This document shows, in pieces, positions 42,518 through 51,605 of a stretch of DNA of 64,000 nucleotides (position 1 is its first letter; every line of letters begins with the position of its first letter). Below the pieces are notes generated by a model. It saw only the letters and a program-made list of their open reading frames with translations. It searched no databases and had not been told where the DNA came from. This DNA comes from an uncultured Collinsella sp. (GTDB taxonomy: Bacteria; Actinomycetota; Coriobacteriia; Coriobacteriales; Coriobacteriaceae), in NCBI GenBank assembly GCA_958413895.1, contig CATYVQ010000014.1, positions 1 through 64,000 of the forward strand. Reading direction: 5' to 3'. The translations under genes and the position numbers were made by a program.

Positions 42518-42805
42518 CTACTGAGCCATAACGTCGAGAACGGCCTTCTCGGCAGCAACGCGGTTCATGCCGGTCATGAAGGGCACGCCGCTCACGTACG
42601 GGCAGGTGAGGCCCTCGGGGGCAACGGTGGTGGCGATCAGCAGATCGGCGCCCTCGTCGCAGTAATCCTTGGCCTCGGAGATGGCGCACTGCACGATCTC
42701 ATACTTGCCGGCGTAACCGTTGGCGTCGAGCAGGGTGGCGACCTTCTGGGCAACGAGCGTGGAAGTAGCAGCGCCAGCACCGCAAGCCAAAACGATCCTC
42801 TTCAT
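42518..42805 (-). CDS. PTS galactitol/ascorbate-type IIB, orphan
   Basis: A 95-residue IIB protein with the active cysteine in the loop CGAGAATSTLV (C8). The sequence resembles galactitol-type IIB. No IIA or IIC of this family is in the window, so it would have to work with partners elsewhere or serve as a phosphorylation-dependent switch. It precedes the VOC gene. Confidence 0.85.
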   Translation of the reverse strand: MKRIVLACGAGAATSTLVAQKVATLLDANGYAGKYEIVQCAISEAKDYCDEGADLLIATTVAPEGLTCPYVSGVPFMTGMNRVAAEKAVLDVMAQ

Positions 42806-42907
42806 AGGTAATGTCTCCCTTCATGGTTTACTTTAGGTAAGTGTACCGCAGCGAGCGATGGCACTCGGCCTCGATGAGCTTTTATGCCAGTTTGCTTGCG
42901 CGCTGCG

Positions 42908-42913
42908 TATAAT
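42908..42913 (+). promoter_or_regulatory. Predicted -10 box upstream of the TPR-like gene
   Basis: A consensus TATAAT stands 56 nt before the start codon; a -35 box is not clear. Confidence 0.4.
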
Positions 42914-42968
42914 ACATCTAGTACGTGTTGTCATACCGCTCGCTTTATGAGCGACTAAGGACCCTAAT

Positions 42969-43592
42969 ATGCCCGATTCCCGCACACTCTGGACCGCCGT
43001 CGTTATCATCTGCATCGCCGTGTCGGTGTTCTTTAGCGTCAAAAAACGCACCACGTTTAAACGCCTGCAGCAATTGATGGCCGCCAAGCAGTGGGACGAG
43101 TTCGATCGTTTGCTCGACGGCAAACTCACCAGCATGCTGTACCCGCGCTACAACCGCGACTACCTGCGCCTGAACTCCTATCTGCTGCGCGAGGACCATA
43201 AGCGCGCCGACGAGATGTTCGACCTGCTACTGGGACTCAACCTGCCCAAGATGCAGCGCGTCGACCTGGTGATCAAAGCTTTTAACTACTACGTTGGCCA
43301 GGAGGACCGCAAAAAGGCCAAGGAGTTGCTGCACGAGATCAAGGGCTTTGAGGGCGGTCAGGCCGAGACAGTCGCACGCGAATGCCAGCTGATGTACGAC
43401 ACGATGATCCTCAAGCGCCACAACGACATTCCCGAGCTGGAGCGCATGCTCGAGGATGTCGGCGACGACCCGGTCAAGCGCTGCCGACTGGAGTACCTGC
43501 TGGCCCTGCAGTATCAAAACAAGGGCGACGAGGCAAAGTTCCAAGAGTTCCTGGAGAAGTCGGGCCAACACTCGATGGCCGTCAACGCGTAA
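42969..43592 (+). CDS. Membrane-anchored TPR-like protein
   Basis: A 207-residue protein with one N-terminal membrane segment (about 8-24, LWTAVVIICIAVSVFFSV) and a helical remainder with TPR-like helix pairs (KRADEMFDLLLGLNL, KKAKELLHEIKGFEG, PELERMLEDVGDD). No family name is certain and the role is unknown. AAGGA precedes the ATG. It lies just upstream of tRNA-Leu. Confidence 0.8.
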   Translation: MPDSRTLWTAVVIICIAVSVFFSVKKRTTFKRLQQLMAAKQWDEFDRLLDGKLTSMLYPRYNRDYLRLNSYLLREDHKRADEMFDLLLGLNLPKMQRVDLVIKAFNYYVGQEDRKKAKELLHEIKGFEGGQAETVARECQLMYDTMILKRHNDIPELERMLEDVGDDPVKRCRLEYLLALQYQNKGDEAKFQEFLEKSGQHSMAVNA

Positions 43593-43623
43593 CGGACGGC
43601 TTGTGCTAGACTTCTAGTCTCAC

Positions 43624-43708
43624 GGGGGCGTGGCGGAATTGGCATACGCAGGAGACTTAAAATCTCTCGCCGCAAGGATTGTGGGTTCGAGTCCCACCGC
43701 CCCTACCA
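43624..43708 (+). tRNA. tRNA-Leu (anticodon UAA)
   Basis: An 85-nt tRNA with a 7-bp acceptor stem GGGGGCG / CGCCCCT (one G-T pair), anticodon stem-loop GGAGA-CTTAAAA-TCTCT giving anticodon TAA, a long variable arm as in class II tRNAs, T-arm GTGGGTTCGAGTCCCAC and an encoded CCA end. Confidence 0.95.
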
Positions 43709-43759
43709 TATGGAGCTTTCGAGCCCGTGTCCCCAAGGGATGCGGGCTCGTTTCTTTTA
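43691..43759 (+). repeat. tRNA-Leu 3' end and terminator, direct repeat copy 1
   Basis: This 69-nt segment (half of the T-arm, acceptor strand, CCA and the following terminator) recurs at 43887-43956 with a single extra C. Confidence 0.85.
43721..43758 (+). terminator. tRNA-Leu terminator
   Basis: Stem GAGCCCG / CGGGCTC (43721-43727 with 43743-43749), with an inner CCC/GGG pair, followed by a T-rich tract. Confidence 0.85.
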
Positions 43760-43886
43760 GATGCCGGTGGGACTCGAACCCGCGAGGGGGCGAGCGTCAA
43801 GCGGACGCGCAGCGTCCGAAGCGAGCCGGCGAGGGCGCCGACAGGCGGCCGAAGCCGGTGCGTATTTGCGCAGCAAATGCGCGGAC
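43760..43886. other. Segment between the two tRNA-end repeats
   Basis: It contains an inverted T-arm-like sequence GGTGGGACTCGAACCC (43765-43780) and several small hairpins (GGACGC/GCGTCC, GCGCA.../TGCGC). No gene. It is probably a remnant left by recombination or integration at the tRNA. Confidence 0.6.
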
Positions 43887-43956
43887 GTCCCACCGCCCCC
43901 TACCATATGGAGCTTTCGAGCCCGTGTCCCCAAGGGATGCGGGCTCGTTTCTTTTA
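43887..43956 (+). repeat. tRNA-Leu 3' end and terminator, direct repeat copy 2
   Basis: Near-identical to 43691-43759, including the terminator stem (43918-43924 with 43940-43946). Only the 3' part of the tRNA is present, so it is not a functional tRNA gene. Confidence 0.85.
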
Positions 43957-43974
43957 CACGCCGGCGGGGCTCTA

Positions 43975-44041
43975 AGTTGCGGTGGAATAGATCCTGTTTA
44001 TACCGTTTACCAGCTTATTTAGGAACTATTTCACCGCAACT
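43975..44041. repeat. REP-like palindrome, family C
   Basis: Arms AGTTGCGGTGGAATAG and CTATTTCACCGCAACT (43975-43990 and 44026-44041) with one mismatch. A close copy lies at 50737-50803. It abuts the 3' end of the Ppx/GppA gene. Confidence 0.7.
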
Positions 44042-44054
44042 CAGAGGAAGACGG

Positions 44055-45056
44055 TTAAAGAGCACTCAGGCTCGGGGTCCAGGAGATGGTGGGGGTCGCA
44101 CCGTCGAGAGCCTCGTTGATGGTGGCGGCCATGCCAGCGAGTAGGCTGTTCTCGCTTACGGTGAGCGTCTTGTAGCCGCCGGCACGCATGAGCTCGCGGA
44201 TCACCACGGCGCCGGCCAGAATCACGCCCGCGCGCTTGGGCTGCACGCCCGGCAACGCGGCAATGCCTGCAACATCCAACGCAGACATGCGCTCGATAGC
44301 GGCCGAAATCTGCTCCATCGAAAGCTCGCGCAGGTGCACAAAGTTCGAGTCGTACGGCTCCAGTTCGTGGACCAGCGCCACGAGCGTGGTAACGGTACCG
44401 CCCACCGCGACGAGGCGCTCGGCGCGCTCAAAGTCGACAGGCAGGCCCTCAAAGTAAGCCCCGAACTGCTCGCCCGCCCATACGCCAGCGGCGGCAAGTT
44501 CACTGTCCGTTGGCGGCAGCGCCGAGAAAAACCGCTCCGTCACGCGACGGCAACCGATGTCCAGCGAGCGCGTTCCCTCCAGCGCAAAGACCCCGCGCTC
44601 AGGCGCATAGACGCCCGTCGCGAGCTCCGTGGAGCCACCGCCCGAATCGGCAACAATGATGCGCTCGCCAGCAAAGTCGTGTGCCACGCCAAAAAACGTC
44701 AGGCGCGCCTCGACCTCGCCCGGAATCACCTGCGGTTCGAGCCCCAGATCGCGCAGACCGTCCAGCAGCAGCGCGGCATTGGACGCATCGCGCGCGGCAC
44801 TCGTGCAGGTGGTGCAGACGCACGCGGCCCCAAAGGCACGGGCTTCGTCCACAAACATGCGGCATGCAGCGAGCACGCGCTCGACAGCCGCCTCGCAAAA
44901 GCGACCCGTCGCGTCCACGCCCTCGCCCAGGTCGGTAATCTCGGTATGCTTGGACGATTCCACAATCGCCCCAGCCTCGACCTGCGCCAACACCAGTCGC
45001 GACGACACCGTTCCCAGGTCGATCGCGGCTACCTTATAGCGTTTGCAATTTGTCAT
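44055..45056 (-). CDS. Ppx/GppA-family phosphatase
   Basis: A 333-residue exopolyphosphatase/guanosine pentaphosphatase family member with the actin-like ATPase fold. The phosphate-1 motif AAIDLGTVSSRLVLA is at about 9-23, and VADSGGGSTELATG (about 138-151) is the second phosphate motif with the family's conserved glutamate. VAVGGTVTTL (about 217-226) follows. It could degrade polyphosphate or pppGpp. It lies 20 nt after the FtsB-like gene and is probably co-transcribed with it. Confidence 0.9.
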   Translation of the reverse strand: MTNCKRYKVAAIDLGTVSSRLVLAQVEAGAIVESSKHTEITDLGEGVDATGRFCEAAVERVLAACRMFVDEARAFGAACVCTTCTSAARDASNAALLLDGLRDLGLEPQVIPGEVEARLTFFGVAHDFAGERIIVADSGGGSTELATGVYAPERGVFALEGTRSLDIGCRRVTERFFSALPPTDSELAAAGVWAGEQFGAYFEGLPVDFERAERLVAVGGTVTTLVALVHELEPYDSNFVHLRELSMEQISAAIERMSALDVAGIAALPGVQPKRAGVILAGAVVIRELMRAGGYKTLTVSENSLLAGMAATINEALDGATPTISWTPSLSAL

Positions 45057-45076
45057 TGCGGGCTCCCCTCCGGGCG

Positions 45077-45838
45077 CTATTTGCCGTTGGACACGACCGT
45101 CTGGCCCTCGACGCCGTTAAACCCAAACAGCATGTCGAGCGCTTGGATGTACCACGGCGCGTCCTTACCGACTTCTTCGATTTCCTTGGCAACTTCGCTG
45201 GCCTTCTTGGCGTTCGACGACTTCTGGCTCGACGAGGCATCCGAATCGCCGTCCAGGCCCTGCACTTCAATCCTCTTCTCGCCGGGCATCACCAAGCCCA
45301 GGTCCTCGGATGCCGCATCCTTGATACCCTCCTCCGAGAGCAGCTTGTCGACGCTTTTTTGCAGCCCATCATTGTATTGCTGGCGAATCTCGACCTGCTT
45401 GGCCAAGATATCGCTCGAACGCTTTGCCACGTACAGGTCGCGCACGGGGAAATACAGGCTCACGAGCACCAGGGCAACGACGATGCCGATGAATAGCCCT
45501 CGCTGAGGACCGTGGGTAAAGTCGTAGATCGCCTTGACCACCGCGTTGTCGTTGGCGTAGTGCATAAAGTCCGAGCCCGAAAAACGGTTCGAGGGCCTGC
45601 TCGACTTATCGTGCGTTTGAGCCGATGAGCGCTGAGCATGCGACGAACGTGCCGGGCGCACCGGTCCATCTGACGAAGTATTCACATGAGCATTGGGGCG
45701 CGAGGTACTTGTCGGGCGCTGCGTGGAGCGGTCGGCGCCGGCGTAGACGGACCCACCGAGCTGCACCGTGCGCGCACGGCGAGGCGACGGCTCACGCGAA
45801 CCGGCGGAATAGTACCTGTTGTCGTAAATCTGATCCAT
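45077..45838 (-). CDS. FtsB/DivIC-like septum formation initiator
   Basis: A 253-residue single-pass membrane protein. Residues 1-115 are polar, rich in S, R and P, and probably cytoplasmic. The membrane segment is about 116-137 (GLFIGIVVALVLVSLYFPV), followed by a coiled coil (about 140-180) with the family's typical LAKQVEIRQQYNDGLQ, and a region ending in a conserved acidic part near LGLVMPGEKRIEV. This matches DivIC/FtsB proteins of the divisome. The ATG at 45838 is the best start. The C-terminal part after about 200 is rich in S, K and E. Confidence 0.85.
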   Translation of the reverse strand: MDQIYDNRYYSAGSREPSPRRARTVQLGGSVYAGADRSTQRPTSTSRPNAHVNTSSDGPVRPARSSHAQRSSAQTHDKSSRPSNRFSGSDFMHYANDNAVVKAIYDFTHGPQRGLFIGIVVALVLVSLYFPVRDLYVAKRSSDILAKQVEIRQQYNDGLQKSVDKLLSEEGIKDAASEDLGLVMPGEKRIEVQGLDGDSDASSSQKSSNAKKASEVAKEIEEVGKDAPWYIQALDMLFGFNGVEGQTVVSNGK

Positions 45839-45928
45839 GTGCGCCTTGTGCGGTTGAGGTTTGTTTGCGCTAAGTATTCTAGTTATAGCACGAGCGCGCG
45901 CACCGCCTTCGCCAGCCTTTGCTCGACA

Positions 45929-45961
45929 TAAAAAAGGCGCTGAGCCGTATGGCCCAGCGCC
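45929..45961 (-). terminator. Terminator of eno
   Basis: Stem GGCGCTG-GCC / GGC-CAGCGCC (45936-45946 with 45951-45961), followed on the minus strand by a run of T. Confidence 0.85.
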
Positions 45962-46033
45962 CATAGCGCTTTGCGGCATCCAGCCAAGGCGAGGCGAAAC
46001 CGAGTCAGCCTCCCCCTCGCCAAATTCGCCCGT

Positions 46034-47335
<1,302 letters not shown>

Positions 47336-47463
47336 TCACTTGGAAACGTAGTGGATGCAAGCGACCGGCTGACCGTGCACCATCGGTGCGCCTCCGTAAG
47401 TTAGCCATGTCGCACTTTTTGCATTATGCCCTAAGTTAGCCGAGGGATACACTTGATTTTCGA

Positions 47464-47508
47464 AAAATTTAGCGGGAACGATGAGGCGTGTCAGCCCGTC
47501 GTTCCCGC
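47464..47508 (-). terminator. Terminator of the mazG operon
   Basis: A 10-bp stem GCGGGAACGA / TCGTTCCCGC (47472-47481 with 47499-47508), with a T-rich tail on the minus strand, begins a few nt past the mazG stop codon. Confidence 0.85.
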
Positions 47509-47512
47509 AGTC

Positions 47513-48373
47513 TTACTCCTCCGCCTTTGCGGCATCCCACAGGTCGTTGAGACCGTGGGTCGAAAGCTCGGCCAGACCCACGTTGGCGTCAGCCGCCATC
47601 CGCTCCATTGCAGCCCAACGGCGACGAAACTTTGCCGTGCTGGCACGAAGGGCGCTCTCGGCGTCAATGCCCTCCTTGCGCGCGACGTTGACCAAGGCAA
47701 AGAGCAGGTCGCCGAACTCCATTTCGCGCTCGGGCGAGCCAGGGGCCTCGGCCTCAAACTCGGCACGCTCCTCGGCGACCTCGTCCCACACATCCTGGAC
47801 CGTCTCCCACTCAAAGCCCACGGCAGCCGCCTTGCGCGACACCTTCTGGGCCTGCATCAGCGCCGGCAGATGCGTGGGCACGCCGTCGAGCAGGCCCTCG
47901 GGCGCAGCCTCGCCTGCCGCCACGGCCTTGTCCTTGGCAGCCTTCTCGGCAAGCTTAACCTCGTCCCAAATCTTGAGCACCTCATCGGAGCTCTCGGCAT
48001 CCGCATCGCCAAACACGTGCGGGTGGCGACGGATGAGCTTGGCGTCGATATCGCGCGCCACGTCGGCCAGTGTAAACTCGCCGGCGTCGGCCGCAATCTG
48101 CGCATGCAGCACTACCTGCATGAGCACGTCACCCAGCTCCTCGCGCAGATGCGCGGCATCGTCGCCCTCGATGCAGTCGAGCGCCTCGTAGGCCTCCTCG
48201 ATCATGTTTTTGCCAATGCTGCGGTGCGTCTGCTCGCGGTCCCACGGACAGCCGTCGGGCTGACGCAAGCGCCAGACGGTCTGCACCAGATGTTGTAGCT
48301 CGGCCGACGCGTCGACCAGCGTGGACAGATCGCGCGAGCCCTCGGCATTTTGCTGAGCCATGTGCTGCGCCAT
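47513..48373 (-). CDS. mazG: Nucleoside triphosphate pyrophosphohydrolase MazG
   Basis: House-cleaning enzyme that hydrolyses NTPs to NMP and pyrophosphate. The 286-residue product has the two tandem MazG domains. The first carries CPWDREQTHRSI, then EEAYEALDCIE and EELGDVLMQVVLHA (metal-binding EExxE and ExxD). The second has EFGDLLFALVNVARKEG. The ATG at 48373 has a GGAGGAGG site and starts 3 nt after the phosphodiesterase stop codon, so the genes are coupled. Confidence 0.95.
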   Translation of the reverse strand: MAQHMAQQNAEGSRDLSTLVDASAELQHLVQTVWRLRQPDGCPWDREQTHRSIGKNMIEEAYEALDCIEGDDAAHLREELGDVLMQVVLHAQIAADAGEFTLADVARDIDAKLIRRHPHVFGDADAESSDEVLKIWDEVKLAEKAAKDKAVAAGEAAPEGLLDGVPTHLPALMQAQKVSRKAAAVGFEWETVQDVWDEVAEERAEFEAEAPGSPEREMEFGDLLFALVNVARKEGIDAESALRASTAKFRRRWAAMERMAADANVGLAELSTHGLNDLWDAAKAEE

Positions 48374-48375
48374 GG

Positions 48376-48924
48376 TTAGTCCTCCTCCAGGATCACGTGG
48401 CGGAACGCTCCGCCCTCGTAGATGCCGTAGCTGTGCGTGCCGTCCTTGGGGATGCTCACGCTGCCGGGGTTGAAGAGCCACAGGCCCGGGTGCGCGGCGC
48501 TCTCCTCGTTGACCTTGATGTGCGTGTGACCGTAGACGAGCGCGGAGCCCTCGGGCAGCGCGGGCGCGTGGTCGACGCTGTTGTGCATGCCGGCGCCAAA
48601 GACGTGGCCGTGCGTCAGGAACAGCTCGCGGCCGGTTTCGTCAAACAGCGTGGCGTAGTCGGCCATGACGGGAAAGTCGAGGACCATCTGGTCGACCTCG
48701 GCATCGCAGTTGCCGCGCACCGCGATAATGCGGTCGGCCAGGGCGTTGAGCAGCGGGATCACGCGCTTGGGGGCGTAATCGCGCGGCAGGTCGTTGCGCG
48801 GACCGTGATAGAGCAGGTCGCCCAGCAGGACGATGCGGTCGGGCTGCTCGGACTCGATGGCGGCGCAGAGGCGCTCGGTCCAATATGCCGAGCCGTGGAT
48901 GTCGGAGGCGATGAGGTATTTCAT
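48376..48924 (-). CDS. YfcE-type phosphodiesterase
   Basis: A 182-residue calcineurin-like phosphodiesterase of the MJ0936/YfcE type. Metal motifs: ASDIHGS (6-12), LLGDLLYHGPRN (about 33-44), VRGNCDAEVD (about 70-79), FLTHGHVFG and YGHTHIKV. The end LFNPGSVSIPKDG is family-typical. Natural substrate unknown. The ATG at 48924 is the family start. First or second gene of the mazG unit. Confidence 0.93.
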   Translation of the reverse strand: MKYLIASDIHGSAYWTERLCAAIESEQPDRIVLLGDLLYHGPRNDLPRDYAPKRVIPLLNALADRIIAVRGNCDAEVDQMVLDFPVMADYATLFDETGRELFLTHGHVFGAGMHNSVDHAPALPEGSALVYGHTHIKVNEESAAHPGLWLFNPGSVSIPKDGTHSYGIYEGGAFRHVILEED

Positions 48925-48983
48925 AGGGAGGTCCTTTCGGTGAGGTTGATATGGCTGGGCGCAGGATGTCGCCACCAGCCGCG

Positions 48984-49469
48984 TTATTCAAATCGCAGTG
49001 CCACGGCTTGTGCCGCCTGCATCACGCGCTGGAGCGGCACATTGTGCTCGCGGGCGAGACGGGCGCAGTCCTCGTACTCGGGCGCTGCACGCTCGCTGCC
49101 GTCGGGCAGGGTTGCCACCTTGACGGACACCTCGCCCCATAGCGTCGTTACGCGCTCAAAGCGGCGTGGCAGGCAAACGCGCTCCATGACCTGGCGACGA
49201 ATGCCGTTGGTCGTGGTTTCCAAAAAGATAATCGTCTGCAGGCGCTCGATATCCTCGTGAGCACAGATTACCTGTAGCTGCCAACTGGGACGGCCTTTCT
49301 TGCAATAGAGGGGCAGCCAATGCACCTCGCGCGCACCCGCCTCGCGCAGGCGGTCGGCAGCGTAGGCGAGCACCTCGGGCGACGCGTCGTCGATGTCGCA
49401 TTCCAGCTTGACGATGGTCTCGGGCGCATCGGTCTCGCGGGACAGCGGGGATGTGCTATCGCATTGCAT
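48984..49469 (-). CDS. LarC C-terminal (LarC2-like) protein
   Basis: A 161-residue protein equal to the C-terminal part of LarC, the enzyme that inserts nickel into the pincer cofactor of lactate racemase-type enzymes. Family motifs: CDIDDASPEVLAYAADRLREAGA, split here across residues about 23-45; LYCKKGRPSWQLQV; FLETTTNGIRRQ; and PEYEDCARLAREH. In Lactiplantibacillus LarC is made from larC1 and larC2 by frameshifting. Here no larC1 part and no larA, larB or larE lie in the window. The ATG at 49469 has GGAAAGGA upstream. It lies 59 nt before the phosphodiesterase gene in the same direction. Confidence 0.85.
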   Translation of the reverse strand: MQCDSTSPLSRETDAPETIVKLECDIDDASPEVLAYAADRLREAGAREVHWLPLYCKKGRPSWQLQVICAHEDIERLQTIIFLETTTNGIRRQVMERVCLPRRFERVTTLWGEVSVKVATLPDGSERAAPEYEDCARLAREHNVPLQRVMQAAQAVALRFE

Positions 49470-49809
49470 ACGGTCCGGATCCTTTCCGCGCGGGCTCGTT
49501 TTGTTCATCCAAACGCTAGCACATCGCGGGCGGCGCAGAGGCGGCGTCATGGGATAGATGCGACTTTTGCTGGGCGCAAGTGCTGGCGCGCTCCAACGCC
49601 GGCCCGCTCCACTCAAACGTGTACGTCAGCCTCCAAACATGTCATTTTTTGCAGCTTTTTGAGGCTGATGTACATGTTTTGAGAGCGCAAGCGAGGCCGC
49701 ACCGCGCGCCGCACAGCCTTTCCAATCGATTTCGATCCCCGGCGTGTCCGGCGTGTTGAGAGCTGCACCATTACAATGAAGCGGATTCGCTTGACGCAAA
49801 GGAGCTGCC
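49470..49809. other. Divergent gap upstream of hisJ and the larC2-like gene
   Basis: This 340-nt gap holds the palindrome at 49615-49679 and the upstream regions of both genes. No coding frame is supported. Confidence 0.6.
49615..49679. repeat. REP-like palindrome, 19-bp arms
   Basis: Arms AAACGTGTACGTCAGCCTC and GAGGCTGATGTACATGTTT (49615-49633 and 49661-49679) pair with two G-T type mismatches around a 27-nt loop. Arm and loop sizes are the same as at 50737-50803, but the sequence is different. Confidence 0.65.
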
Positions 49810-50721
49810 ATGTCTGCTTGCCCGCTGGTCGATTGCCATACCCACACCTCGTTCTCGGACGGACACGCCTCGTTTGAGGACAACGTTCGCGCCGCCGCTG
49901 CGGCCGGCTGCCAGGTCATGGTCTCGACCGACCACCTCACCCTGCCTGCCAGCATGGACGCCAACTGCGAAGTGCAAGTTGTCGAGGGCGACCTGACGGC
50001 GCACCGTCTGGCTTTTGAGGATGCTCGCAAGCTTGCCGCGCAGATCGCGCCGGAGCTCAGCTTTATCTTTGGCTTTGAATGCGATTGGTACGAGGGCTGC
50101 GAGCCTTTGGTTGAGCGCTGGTCCAAAGGCGCCGTGGTGCGCCTGGGTAGCGTGCATTGGATTGGTAACCCGGGCGATATTGCGGCAGGCGCCGCGGGCA
50201 CGGCGGGAACGGAGGACGTCGCTCGTCCCGATACGCCCGATTCCCTTTGCGGTTGGATCGACGACGACACCAACCTGCATGTTTGGGAAAACTTAGGCGT
50301 GCGCGGCGTGTGGGAGCGCTACGTCGACGACTGGTGCCGCGCTTGCGAGAGCTCGCTCAACTTTGACGTGATGGCCCATCCCGACCTTGTCATGCGTTTT
50401 TCGAAGGAAGGCTTTGCGCCCGACTTTGACCCCGAGCCGCTCTGGGAGCAGATGGCCGAATGCGCCCACGATACGGGTCGCCGCGTTGAGGTCTCGACCG
50501 CCGCACCCCGCAAGGGCCTCGACGACTACTATCCCGCGACCGGGCTGTTGCGTTGCTTCGCCCACGCCGAGGTACCGATTACCTTTGGCTCGGACGCGCA
50601 CCGCGCCTGCGACATCTGCTGGAACATCCGCGAGGCCCAGGCCCACGCCTACGACTGCGGTTATCGAACCTTCGATATCCCCCACCCCACCGGCGAATGG
50701 GAGTCCATGCCCCTCTTCTAA
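49810..50721 (+). CDS. Histidinol-phosphatase, PHP family (HisJ-like)
   Basis: A 303-residue PHP-domain phosphatase that would convert histidinol phosphate to histidinol. Metal-binding motifs: DCHTHTSFSDGH (8-19), VSTDHLTLP (near 39), FGFECDWYEG (near 88), LGSVHWIG (near 113), DVMAHPDLVMRF (near 189) and the ITFGSDAHRA motif near 257. It is convergent with the his operon and supplies the one step whose gene is not in that operon. AAAGGAG precedes the ATG. Confidence 0.88.
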   Translation: MSACPLVDCHTHTSFSDGHASFEDNVRAAAAAGCQVMVSTDHLTLPASMDANCEVQVVEGDLTAHRLAFEDARKLAAQIAPELSFIFGFECDWYEGCEPLVERWSKGAVVRLGSVHWIGNPGDIAAGAAGTAGTEDVARPDTPDSLCGWIDDDTNLHVWENLGVRGVWERYVDDWCRACESSLNFDVMAHPDLVMRFSKEGFAPDFDPEPLWEQMAECAHDTGRRVEVSTAAPRKGLDDYYPATGLLRCFAHAEVPITFGSDAHRACDICWNIREAQAHAYDCGYRTFDIPHPTGEWESMPLF

Positions 50722-50736
50722 CCCATCCCCTTCATC

Positions 50737-50803
50737 AGTTGCGGTGAAATAGGGATTGTTTGGCCTGATGAAGTGCTTAAGCAGTCCCTATTTCACCGCA
50801 ACT
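50737..50803. repeat. REP-like palindrome, family C
   Basis: Perfect 19-bp arms AGTTGCGGTGAAATAGGGA and TCCCTATTTCACCGCAACT (50737-50755 and 50785-50803) around a 29-nt loop. It is related to 43975-44041. It sits between the hisJ and hisE 3' ends. Confidence 0.75.
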
Positions 50804-50826
50804 TCCATGAGTCCGTTGCGCCGGCA

Positions 50827-50874
50827 AAGACCGTCCCAAACGACTAGTCGTTTAAGAACGTCCCCAATGACTAG
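50827..50874. repeat. REP-like element, family B
   Basis: Contains CCGTCCCAAACGACTAGTCG and AAGAACGTCCCCAATGACTAG; the reverse complement matches 22851-22898. The hisE stop codon (TAG, minus strand) is part of its final ACTAGT. Confidence 0.6.
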
Positions 50875-51188
50875 TGGCGGCGGGCGTTGAGTTCGCCGGC
50901 CAGTTCGTCGAGGGTGATGCCGTAGCGCTCGAGCGTCACGAGCAGGTGGTAGACCAGGTCGCCGGCCTCGTAGCGGATGTGATCGTGGTCGTTATCCTTG
51001 CAGGCCATGATCACTTCGCTCGCCTCCTCGGCAAGCTTCTTGAGCAGCTCGTCCTCGACGTCGGTCAGCAGACGCGCGGTATAGCTCTCCTGCGGCGATG
51101 CATCACGACGACCGTGAATCACCTCGGCCAGACCTGTCAGCGTCTCACCGATATTTCCATCCTGAACGTTTGCGGTGCGCACACCCAT
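50871..51188 (-). CDS. hisE: Phosphoribosyl-ATP pyrophosphatase HisE
   Basis: Second step of histidine synthesis, removing pyrophosphate from phosphoribosyl-ATP. The 105-residue all-helical product has the metal-binding KLAEEASEVIMACK (about 50-63) and YEAGDLVYHLLVTLE segments. GAAAGGA precedes the ATG. Last gene of the his operon, 45 nt after hisI. Confidence 0.95.
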   Translation of the reverse strand: MGVRTANVQDGNIGETLTGLAEVIHGRRDASPQESYTARLLTDVEDELLKKLAEEASEVIMACKDNDHDHIRYEAGDLVYHLLVTLERYGITLDELAGELNARRH

Positions 51189-51233
51189 AGTTCAATCCTT
51201 TCTGGTGGCCGAGCGTCTAATCGAGCGCCCGCC

Positions 51234-51563
51234 CTACGCGAGTTTCTTAAAGAAGCAGGTGCGGTTGCCGGTGTGGCAGGCTGGACCCGGCGAGTCGACC
51301 TTGACCAGCAGCGTATCGCTATCGCAGTCGGCCCAGAGCTCCTTGACCTCCTGCATATTGCCGCTCGTCGCGCCCTTGTTCCAGAGCTCCTGACGGCTAC
51401 GGCTCCAAAACCACGTGGTCCCGGTCTTGAGCGTCAGCCCCACCGACTCCTCGTTCATCCAAGCAACCATAAGCACCTCGCCGGTGTCATACTGCTGAAC
51501 CACACAAGGAATCAGCCCACGAGCGTCGTACGTAAGATCCGCCGCTTTTACTACCTCAGTCAT
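51234..51563 (-). CDS. hisI: Phosphoribosyl-AMP cyclohydrolase HisI
   Basis: Third step, opening the purine ring of phosphoribosyl-AMP. The 109-residue product shows [27 protein letters not shown], the metal-binding [11 protein letters not shown] and zinc cysteines in [13 protein letters not shown]. The ATG at 51563 with GGGAG upstream is chosen; an ATG one codon earlier is equally possible. Confidence 0.95.
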   Translation of the reverse strand: MTEVVKAADLTYDARGLIPCVVQQYDTGEVLMVAWMNEESVGLTLKTGTTWFWSRSRQELWNKGATSGNMQEVKELWADCDSDTLLVKVDSPGPACHTGNRTCFFKKLA

Positions 51564-51605
51564 CATTTCTCCCAAGTCATAAACGAAACCCCACAGGTCG
51601 GCGAG

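Noticed and set aside
43657..43893. A minus-strand frame across tRNA-Leu reading GGTRTHNPCGERF
   Set aside because: This is the well-known false translation of a tRNA and its repeats, not a protein.
49470..49620. An upstream larC1 gene with a frameshift into the larC2-like gene
   Set aside because: No LarC N-terminal motifs appear in any frame upstream; the region is an ordinary gap shared with hisJ.
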